From Methylococcales bacterium (GTDB lineage: Bacteria > Pseudomonadota > Gammaproteobacteria > Methylococcales > Methylomonadaceae): 32,675 nucleotides of DNA. The DNA lies in NCBI GenBank assembly GCA_030693155.1, contig JAUYBJ010000239.1:1-32675 (forward strand), written 5' to 3'. A program made the position numbers and the translations under genes. The notes under the pieces were generated by a model. That model was not told the DNA's origin, did no database searches, and worked only from the letters and a program-made list of their open reading frames with translations. Each line of letters opens with the position of its first letter. The first letter of the stretch is position 1. Below are positions 26,607 to 32,675 of the stretch, one piece after another.

Positions 26607-28287
26607 AATAGCAGCACAGCTAATTAAAACCCTAATTACTCATTTACCCCGCTACGCCGAAGAAGAAGGCGATTTTTACGCGGTTAAACGAGAGGATTTA
26701 ATTAACGCGCTGTGTTCGCCGCAAGTTAATCAGGCGGTTGCTGAAAATACCGTTTATTTGATTGAAAATTTGCTGGATACCTTGGCAGTATTGAATGTTG
26801 ATTATTTAGCTAAAGGCGAATGGTGTTTTATTTCTTTTCCTGCGCAATTATTGGCGTTGTCGGTATTGACGGCGATGAGTGATAAAGGATCGCGGTTGTT
26901 GGCGGATAATTTTTGGAATACGCAAGCGATTGCCGATGATAAGAAGAATAATCAGCGGGATTTATTAAGATATATTGAATCTAATCGGGTTGACTATCAT
27001 GCAAGTGGTGACGCGCCGCCGATTCGGTATATTTATGTGGCATGGAGTATTATTAAACTGGATGATAAAATTTTGTTTTATCAACGGGAAGATACCCATA
27101 AACGCTTTGATAAAACAGCGTGGGATTATGGTTTGGTTGGCGGGCGGTTAAATCAGCGTGATATTGTCGGTTTTACGGATAATAAACAGCGGTGTTTGCA
27201 GGCGGTGCAGTCCAGTAATAGTGATATTAAGTCGGTATTGCCTGAGACTTTAAAACGGGAATTAAAGGAAGAAGCGGGATTAATTTTTGATACTCATTAT
27301 ACGTTTACCTTGTGGCGTAGTTTAAAACCGTATCGGCAAGTTCAAGGTTCTGCGCCTAATCATGCGTTTACCGAATATTATCTGGATGTCTTTCATATTA
27401 ATTTGACGCTGGCAGGTTATATTCATTTATGCGATAAAATAACAGCCGATAATCGTCTGGTTTGGTTTTCGTTGGATGAGATAGAAAAAGGCATCACAGC
27501 CGATGGAAAAATAGCGTATATCAAAGCGTTGGTTAATGATTTTGATAAGGATAGAGCTGCATTAAAAAATGAGTTGATGATATTATCCGATAGTTTTACC
27601 AGCGGTTATTTATTTAAGCCGCATAAATATGGGATAACCTTATTGCAACATACTGATAAGCCGTTATATGCGGGGATATTGGGCAAGGAAAAAATAATTG
27701 ATGTGTGTTTAACCGTAAGGCAACAGGCTATTTTATGGGGTTTGGCGGCACATAATCGCGGCTTTACATTTATTTCTCATAGCGAAGATATTACTTTGCA
27801 TCCTTATGGCTGGATTGAAGTAAAAGAGTATAGCGTGTTGCAAAATGAATTAATCGCATTGGCTGTTTTATTCACACAAACTGATTTTAAAATCGAAAGT
27901 CAGCAGGATAAATTTTTTCGCTGGTCGATTGAGCCGTCCATATTATATGTTGATAATTGTTTATTTACTTATTATATACAGCAAGCGGATTTGAATGGCA
28001 CAAAGGAAAAAATTAATGTCCGTATCACAAGAGCCGCACTATCATCGGCATTCGGTGAGATTGCCGATAACACCGTGTCCTTGTCTATTACCTTGAATTT
28101 GGCGCATGGCTTACATAAATTAGCACAGCAGGTGTATCGTGCGGATCATGATGAGGCGCGAAAAATTCAGGACAATTATGAAAAGTCGGCAGCGATAAAA
28201 TCAGCGATGTCAGCATTGGCTTTGAAAGGTTTATTGCGCCGTAAAGAAGGCGATATTCAATTTTGTGTTGCTTATCAGGTGGATTAA
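26572..28287 (+). CDS. large Nudix-domain protein with interrupted Nudix box
   Basis: This is a 571-residue protein from GTG 26572, chosen over an upstream TTG because it has AAAGGG 7 bases before it and a 35-base overlap with relE instead of 74. Residues 1-130 are helical with no known motif. A Nudix fold lies at about 150-320: IYVAWSIIKLDDKILFYQRED, then WDYGLVGGRL, then RELKEEAGL. The standard G-x5-E-x7-REUxEExGU box is interrupted by about 25 residues between GGRL and REL, so the first Glu spacing is lost. Residues 330-571 are an unknown C-terminal domain. Substrate and activity are uncertain. It ends the accessory block. Confidence 0.75.
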   Translation: MSTIKQEIEKNKIAAQLIKTLITHLPRYAEEEGDFYAVKREDLINALCSPQVNQAVAENTVYLIENLLDTLAVLNVDYLAKGEWCFISFPAQLLALSVLTAMSDKGSRLLADNFWNTQAIADDKKNNQRDLLRYIESNRVDYHASGDAPPIRYIYVAWSIIKLDDKILFYQREDTHKRFDKTAWDYGLVGGRLNQRDIVGFTDNKQRCLQAVQSSNSDIKSVLPETLKRELKEEAGLIFDTHYTFTLWRSLKPYRQVQGSAPNHAFTEYYLDVFHINLTLAGYIHLCDKITADNRLVWFSLDEIEKGITADGKIAYIKALVNDFDKDRAALKNELMILSDSFTSGYLFKPHKYGITLLQHTDKPLYAGILGKEKIIDVCLTVRQQAILWGLAAHNRGFTFISHSEDITLHPYGWIEVKEYSVLQNELIALAVLFTQTDFKIESQQDKFFRWSIEPSILYVDNCLFTYYIQQADLNGTKEKINVRITRAALSSAFGEIADNTVSLSITLNLAHGLHKLAQQVYRADHDEARKIQDNYEKSAAIKSAMSALALKGLLRRKEGDIQFCVAYQVD

Positions 28288-28404
28288 TAAAGCTGCTTTC
28301 GCCTGAATAAAAATGTCAGGCGCGTCATTATTACGTTGTTGTGTTCACATTTTTGCCTGCGTGTGCGTTAAAATGTGACTCACTCACGCTAATCCCTATA
28401 AGTT

Positions 28405-28635
28405 ATGATGAAAGAAACTCTCAATGTGCGGCGGTTGTTGTGTCCGCTGCCTGTCATTCGTACCCAAGATAAAATCAAGCAACTGCAAGTTGGCGACCAA
28501 CTGGAAGTGATTTGCACTGATTCAGGTGTGATGCAGGATATTCCTGCATGGTGTCGTATTAATGGGCATAAAGTGCTGGAAACGACAGCGACTGCCGATT
28601 ATGAATACATTATTGTTATCGAAGTAGGCGCGTAA
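28405..28635 (+). CDS. TusA-family sulfur carrier protein
   Basis: This 76-residue protein carries the TusA signature LNVRRLLCPLPVIRTQDKI. The Cys of CPLP carries a persulfide. Members relay sulfur for tRNA thiolation, molybdenum cofactor work or sulfur oxidation. The genuine tRNA-modifying TusA cannot be told from paralogues by this sequence, so no symbol is given. Its last base is the first base of the CDF transporter start (TAATG), so the two are co-translated. The first two codons are both ATG, and either could initiate. Confidence 0.88.
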   Translation: MMKETLNVRRLLCPLPVIRTQDKIKQLQVGDQLEVICTDSGVMQDIPAWCRINGHKVLETTATADYEYIIVIEVGA

Positions 28636-29777
28636 TGTCTGAACTCAGTGAAATGGAGCAGGCACGCAAACTCAAAGCCCGCGCCAGTTATGTCGGCGCG
28701 GCAATTAATGTATCGCAAACTGCACTTAAAATCGGCTTTGGTGTGTTATGGCAATCATCGGCGTTGATTGCCGATGGTGTGCATTCCTTATCCGATTTAT
28801 TGAGCGATTTTCTGGTAATTGTCGCGGTTCGATTAGGCAGTCGTGAAGCAGATCACGAACATCCTTACGGGCATCGACGCTTTGAAACCATTGCCACTGT
28901 TATTTTAGGACTCAGTTTATTGGTGATTGGCGGCGGCATTGCGTGGTCAGTGATGAAACGCATGGAGCAACCTGAACATTTAGCAACGCCTGACGTAATG
29001 AGTCTGGGCGTGGTGGTGGTGTCTATTTTAGTCAATGAATGGCTGTATCATTACACCAAACGTATTGCCAAAGTCACCCGCTCCAAGTTGCTGTTAGCCA
29101 ATGCGTGGCATCAACGCAGTGATGCGATTTCCTCCGTGGTGGTGTTGTTCGGTATCGGTGCGGTGCTGTTGGGTTACCCGCTTGCCGATGCGATTGCCGC
29201 CATTGTAGTGGCGTTGATGGTGGTTAAAATCGGTGCCAATCTGATTATGCAAGGCATCAAAGAACTGGTCGATACCGCCTTACCGCCCCGCAAACTCTCT
29301 GAAATTCGGGCGGTTATTTTAGCTATTGAAGGCGTGGAAGGCATTCATTTATTACGCTCGCGGCAAATGGGCGAAGATGCGTTAATTGATGCGCATATTA
29401 TTGTTGATCCGCGCATTACCGTATCAGAAGGGCATAGCATCAGTGACGCAGTGCGTGATGAATTAATCAGTCGTTTTGATGATATCATGGATGTATTAGT
29501 TCATGTCGATGCTGAAAACGACGAAGGTTTGTTTGAAAAAAGCCCGCTATGTCGCCGTGATGTGAAATTATTGTTGGATGATTATTTAGCCGATATAAAG
29601 CCGCTGATAGAAGACTTTAAAATTCACTATTTAGACGGGCAAATAGAAATAGAAGTTATTTTTCCGTTTGCCCTGAGCCAACAAGCCGAGCAGTTAGCTT
29701 GGCTTAAAAACCAATGTAAACGCATGACAACAGACGTTGAAAAAATTGATAACGTGCTGATATTTTTTAAAATTTAA
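28635..29777 (+). CDS. cation diffusion facilitator metal exporter (FieF/MamB type)
   Basis: This 380-residue inner-membrane protein of the CDF family exports Zn2+, Fe2+ or similar ions by proton exchange. Six helices occupy about residues 18-205. The metal site residues are in ALIADGVHSLSD (Asp47, His50, Asp54) and ANAWHQRSDAISS (His159, Asp163). A cytoplasmic ferredoxin-like domain (about 215-300: EGVEGIHLLRSRQMG, IDAHIIVDPRITVSEGH) follows, then a further C-terminal extension of about 80 residues (from about LFEKSPLCRRDVKLLLDDYL) that is not in the minimal family. It overlaps the TusA-like gene by one base. Confidence 0.9.
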   Translation: MSELSEMEQARKLKARASYVGAAINVSQTALKIGFGVLWQSSALIADGVHSLSDLLSDFLVIVAVRLGSREADHEHPYGHRRFETIATVILGLSLLVIGGGIAWSVMKRMEQPEHLATPDVMSLGVVVVSILVNEWLYHYTKRIAKVTRSKLLLANAWHQRSDAISSVVVLFGIGAVLLGYPLADAIAAIVVALMVVKIGANLIMQGIKELVDTALPPRKLSEIRAVILAIEGVEGIHLLRSRQMGEDALIDAHIIVDPRITVSEGHSISDAVRDELISRFDDIMDVLVHVDAENDEGLFEKSPLCRRDVKLLLDDYLADIKPLIEDFKIHYLDGQIEIEVIFPFALSQQAEQLAWLKNQCKRMTTDVEKIDNVLIFFKI

Positions 29778-29783
29778 TAATCC

Positions 29784-29899
29784 TGTAGGTCAGAATAAAC
29801 CTGTTTGAGTGCAAGCGAAAACAGGTGTTTCCGACAAACTACGGAATTGTCAGAAACGCCTACCCTGCGCTACGCTTGGGTAGACTTCCCTGACCTACA
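29784..29899. repeat. MITE-like intergenic repeat, copy 1
   Basis: TGTAGGTCAG (29784-29793) and CTGACCTACA (29890-29899) are exact 10-bp terminal inverted repeats. Inside, AGGTGTTTCCGACA (29823-29836) and TGTCAGAAACGCCT (29848-29861) form a second near-palindrome, and CTACCC/GGGTAG a third. No coding potential is seen. The right half recurs at 32129-32185. This is consistent with a non-autonomous dispersed repeat filling the gap between the CDF gene and argJ. Confidence 0.7.
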
Positions 29900-29926
29900 A
29901 ATAATTAACCAAAAGAGGATTAACGA

Positions 29927-31141
29927 ATGGCAGTAGGACAATGCGATTTCCCGATAATGCCCAGTATTACAGGCATTACTCTAGGCACAACCAATGCGGG
30001 TATTAAGCAAACCATCAGAGATGATATTTTATTACTGCACGCAGTCGAAGGCGCGACCTGTGCAGGCGTATTCACCCAAAATGCGTTTTGCGCTGCACCT
30101 GTTCACATTGCAAAAGCCAATCTGGCACACAAGCCACGCTGGTTTCTGATTAACTCAGGCAATGCCAATGCAGGAACGGGGGAGCTGGGAATGCAAGCGG
30201 CTTTAACGTCGTGCGAAGCATTAGCTCAATTAGCAGGTGACGCGCCCAATCAGGTGTTACCGTTTTCTACGGGTGTCATCGGGCAATTATTACCCGTTGC
30301 TAAAATTACCGCCGTGTTACCTGCCGCCATTGCCCAACTTAGCAGTGACAACTGGGCAAACGCCGCCAAAGCCATTATGACCACCGACACATTTCCTAAA
30401 GGCGTGACTAAAACCATTTCTATTGCGGGTGAAACCATCACCTTCAACGGCATCTCCAAAGGCGCGGGCATGATTCAGCCTAATATGGCAACCATGCTGG
30501 GCTTTATTGCCACCGATGCCAAAATTCAACAGCCGCTGTTGCAACAGTGTTTAGCGTTAGCGGTTGAACAATCGTTTAATCGTATTACGGTGGACGGCGA
30601 CACCTCCACTAATGATGCCTGTGTGATTATGGCGAGCGGGCAAAGTGCCGCGCCTGAAATGACTGCCGATAGTGAGTATTACCCTGTATTTGCCGACGCG
30701 CTGATGAGCGTGTGCAAACAGCTGGCAGAACTGATTATCAGAGACGGCGAAGGCGCGACCAAACTCATTCGCATCATGGTATCGGATGCAAGTAACGATG
30801 AAGAAGCGGTGCGCGTTGCCAAAACTATCGCCCATTCGCCGCTGGTAAAAACCGCGTTTTTTGCCAGTGACCCGAATTGGGGGCGGATACTTGCCGCTGT
30901 CGGACGGGCGGGCGTGGAAAACATGGTGCTGGAAGACGTGCAGCTTTATCTTGGTGATGTGTGTATCGTCAGAAACGGTGGTTGTGCCGACGACTACACC
31001 GAAGAAGCGGCACAAGCGGTAATGAATCAACAGGAAATTACCGTCACCGTTAAATTAGGACGCGGCACGGCAATTCAGGAAGTATTGACCTGCGATTTTT
31101 CCTATGACTATGTAAAAATCAATGCCGAATATCGGACATAA
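29927..31141 (+). CDS. argJ: bifunctional ornithine acetyltransferase / N-acetylglutamate synthase
   Basis: ArgJ moves the acetyl group from N-acetylornithine to glutamate in the cyclic arginine pathway, and some forms also use acetyl-CoA. The protein is 404 residues with INSGNANAGTG, STGVIGQLLP, the self-cleavage site GMIQPNMATML (Ala188-Thr189, Thr189 becoming the nucleophile of the beta chain), TVDGDTSTNDA and ASDPNWGRI. All are intact. AAGAGG precedes the ATG. It is separated from the MutT-ThiE gene by 55 bases containing a hairpin, and the two genes often lie together near secA in gammaproteobacteria. Confidence 0.96.
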   Translation: MAVGQCDFPIMPSITGITLGTTNAGIKQTIRDDILLLHAVEGATCAGVFTQNAFCAAPVHIAKANLAHKPRWFLINSGNANAGTGELGMQAALTSCEALAQLAGDAPNQVLPFSTGVIGQLLPVAKITAVLPAAIAQLSSDNWANAAKAIMTTDTFPKGVTKTISIAGETITFNGISKGAGMIQPNMATMLGFIATDAKIQQPLLQQCLALAVEQSFNRITVDGDTSTNDACVIMASGQSAAPEMTADSEYYPVFADALMSVCKQLAELIIRDGEGATKLIRIMVSDASNDEEAVRVAKTIAHSPLVKTAFFASDPNWGRILAAVGRAGVENMVLEDVQLYLGDVCIVRNGGCADDYTEEAAQAVMNQQEITVTVKLGRGTAIQEVLTCDFSYDYVKINAEYRT

Positions 31142-31147
31142 TCGCCA

Positions 31148-31180
31148 AGACCTGCGAGGTTTTAAAAACCTCGCAGGTCT
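31148..31180 (+). terminator. hairpin between argJ and the MutT-ThiE gene
   Basis: AGACCTGCGAGGTTTT (31148-31163) pairs with AAAACCTCGCAGGTCT (31165-31180), a 16-base perfect palindrome followed by ATTTTG. The T-tract is weak, so this may be a partial terminator or a dispersed palindrome. Confidence 0.5.
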
Positions 31181-31196
31181 ATTTTGAGAGAACACA

Positions 31197-32120
31197 ATGC
31201 AAACCCGCGTAGCCGTCGGCGTAATCAAAAATCCCCAAGGACAAATTTTAATCGCCTTGCGTGATGACGCACGTCACCAAGGCGGCTTATGGGAATTTTC
31301 AGGCGGTAAAATCGAAGCTGACGAAACTGCCGAACACGCCTTACAACGTGAACTTAAAGAAGAACTGGGCATAGATGTACAACACGCCACGCCGTTAATC
31401 ACCATCAATCATCAATACCCCGATAAAGCCGTACAGCTACAAGTGTTCACTGTTGACCACTTTACAGGCGAAGCGCACAGTGCGGAAAACCAGCCGATTC
31501 AATGGGTCAATCCCAGCGATTTAACAAATTACGCTTTCCCAGCGGCAAATCACGCCATCATTACCGCCGCGCAACTGCCTCCCTATTACGCCATTCTCGA
31601 TGACAGCGACCCATCACGCTTAACCGCTAATCTGGAAAAACTGTTGGCTAACGGCTTGAAACTGATACAAGCGCGTTTGAAAAACTTATCCGCGCAACAG
31701 AGTCATGCGTTTATTAAACAGGCGTATCGCTTATGCCAACAACACGGCGCGTTATTGCTCATCAATTCCGCCGTGCATCATGCCGCTGATTTAGCGGACG
31801 GAGTGCATTTAACCAGCCGTGATTTAATGGCTATGCACCGCCGCCCTGCCCTGATTAAATGGCTAGCTGCATCCTGTCATAATCTGCAAGAATTACAACA
31901 CGCCCAACACATCGGCGTAGATTTTGTGGTACTCGCCCCCGTATTAGCCACACAAACCCACCCAGATACCGCACCGCTCGGCTGGTCACAATTCGCTGAA
32001 TGGGTTGGTATGTGTAATGTGCCTGTGTACGCGCTGGGCGGTCAAACCCTAGCTGATTTAACAACCGCACAACACGCGGGCGGACAAGGTATAGCTGCTA
32101 TTAGGGCGTTTTTGGATTGA
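31197..32120 (+). CDS. MutT-type Nudix hydrolase fused to a ThiE-like domain
   Basis: This is a 307-residue fusion. Residues 1-125 are a Nudix domain with a perfect box (G37-x5-E43-x7-R51-ELKEELGI), as in MutT, which removes 8-oxo-dGTP. Residues 130-307 resemble thiamine-phosphate synthase in fold (LEKLLANGLKLIQARLK, GVHLTSRDL, ASCHNLQELQHAQHIGVDFVVLAPVLATQTHP, ALGGQTLADL) but replace several ThiE residues (LLIN for the usual L-I-N-D, Ala/Ser changes around the phosphate loop), so it is probably not a working ThiE. This fusion is a known gammaproteobacterial form whose second domain has no settled role. Confidence 0.9.
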   Translation: MQTRVAVGVIKNPQGQILIALRDDARHQGGLWEFSGGKIEADETAEHALQRELKEELGIDVQHATPLITINHQYPDKAVQLQVFTVDHFTGEAHSAENQPIQWVNPSDLTNYAFPAANHAIITAAQLPPYYAILDDSDPSRLTANLEKLLANGLKLIQARLKNLSAQQSHAFIKQAYRLCQQHGALLLINSAVHHAADLADGVHLTSRDLMAMHRRPALIKWLAASCHNLQELQHAQHIGVDFVVLAPVLATQTHPDTAPLGWSQFAEWVGMCNVPVYALGGQTLADLTTAQHAGGQGIAAIRAFLD

Positions 32121-32128
32121 TTTGCAGA

Positions 32129-32185
32129 GAATTGTCAGAAACACCCACCCTGCACTATCGCTTGGCTGTGCTTATTCTGACCTAC
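32129..32185. repeat. MITE-like intergenic repeat, copy 2 (right half)
   Basis: GAATTGTCAGAAAC, then CCACCCTGC, CGCTTGG and CTGACCTAC match the right half of the repeat at 29844-29898, in the same order and orientation. The left half is missing. The argJ/MutT-ThiE pair thus lies between direct copies. Confidence 0.7.
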
Positions 32186-32343
32186 TATTTTCTGAAAGGC
32201 ATTGCGTTTGGCTTATGACGTGATAAATTCTTTCGCATGAATGAAATTAAGGTCGTTCTATGTTTTAGACAAACTAATGACGTGGTGTTTTGCGTTTATT
32301 GATCTGTCCAAGTTAATATTAAACACGCAGAAATTAACCAAAT

Positions 32344-32562
32344 ATGAAAAACCAAATATTTGAATTAATAAAAAAACGAGATCATGTCTCATTTGCTGAG
32401 TTATGCAGAGATATTCCAGATTTTAGTGGTGAATTTATATTTTATAACTCAGCACTAGAAAATCTTATTCTTTGGGACAACATTTCGCAAGAAGGTGTTG
32501 ATGCAATGAAACACCTTTTGAGTAACAGCCAAATATTTATTAGACTTGTTGCACCAGAATAA
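32344..32562 (+). CDS. small hypothetical protein
   Basis: This 72-residue protein (KNQIFELIKKRDHVSFAELC... to FIRLVAPE) is AT-rich. Its predicted helix-helix-strand layout (FELIKKRDHVSFAELCRDI, then IFYNSALENLILWDNIS, then a short strand) resembles a small winged-helix-like fold, but I do not recognise a family. It stands alone, next to the repeat copy and the transposase start. The 223 bases before it contain the repeat copy and no other gene. Confidence 0.5.
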   Translation: MKNQIFELIKKRDHVSFAELCRDIPDFSGEFIFYNSALENLILWDNISQEGVDAMKHLLSNSQIFIRLVAPE

Positions 32563-32612
32563 ATAAGAATAGATAATCACTATTATCAATAAAACAGGAC
32601 TAATAAACGGCT

Positions 32613-32675
32613 ATGAAATTGGGATTATCTGATTTAAAAACAGAAAGGCAGTGTCGGGCGGCGATAGGGATGGAT
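32613..32675 (+). mobile_element. start of an insertion-sequence transposase (truncated by window edge)
   Basis: The frame from ATG 32613 is open to the window end and encodes KLGLSDLKTERQCRAAIGMD. The pattern LSDLKTERQxRxxxGxD is typical of the first residues of IS5/ISL-like DDE transposases, which bear it before a helix-turn-helix. Only 21 codons are visible, so the family and intactness cannot be judged. The Cys where Trp is usual is a minor oddity. Confidence 0.6.

Overview
This window looks like the chromosome of a gammaproteobacterium. The evidence is two-subunit glycyl-tRNA synthetase (glyQ/glyS), the bamD / rluD / pgeF arrangement, rdgC (a beta/gammaproteobacterial gene), an OprI/Lpp-type murein lipoprotein, a DUF2782 gene before an APH-fold homoserine kinase, and a MutT-ThiE fusion near argJ. 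A lineage near Methylococcales or Thiotrichales is a guess only. Core genes have moderate GC. Several inserted genes are clearly more AT-rich.

Layout. (1) 1-3.5 kb: the end of hom and a threonine synthase gene, separated by a HEPN/Abi-type gene and a PIN-type toxin-antitoxin pair. The first ~115 bases code for an ApbE-like segment fused in frame to hom. thrC and the PIN toxin each carry a one-base deletion at an A-run. (2) 3.7-6.1 kb: a tandem HD/HD-GYP protein, a SirB-like membrane protein and a nucleosidase-like gene on the minus strand. (3) 6.3-12.6 kb: DUF2782, thrB, glyQ, glyS, with a 602-residue coiled-coil protein inserted between glyQ and glyS. (4) 12.7-16.2 kb: bamD on the minus strand, then rluD, pgeF and a ZIP zinc transporter. 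(5) 16.2-18.9 kb: two small membrane-anchored genes bracketed by three copies of a GTCGGGTTA palindrome, then pgm. (6) 19-20.3 kb: an L,D-transpeptidase with 15 eight-residue repeats next to a Braun-type lipoprotein, with a strong promoter and terminator. (7) 20.3-28.3 kb: rdgC, then an AT-rich accessory block: a DUF932-like gene, a TPR-histidine kinase, a receiver-HEPN protein, a Phd/RelE-type pair and a large Nudix protein. (8) 28.4-32.7 kb: tusA-like, a CDF metal transporter, argJ and MutT-ThiE. A MITE-like repeat lies on either side of argJ/MutT-ThiE. A small unknown gene and the start of a transposase finish the window.

How the genes relate. Hom, ThrB and ThrC are the aspartate-to-threonine branch. 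GlyQS charges tRNA-Gly. The L,D-transpeptidase and the lipoprotein plausibly act together in tethering the outer membrane to peptidoglycan. The most unusual item is the soluble TPR-kinase / receiver-HEPN pair. It looks like a two-component system whose output would be a HEPN ribonuclease-like domain instead of DNA binding, and it sits beside a toxin-antitoxin pair.
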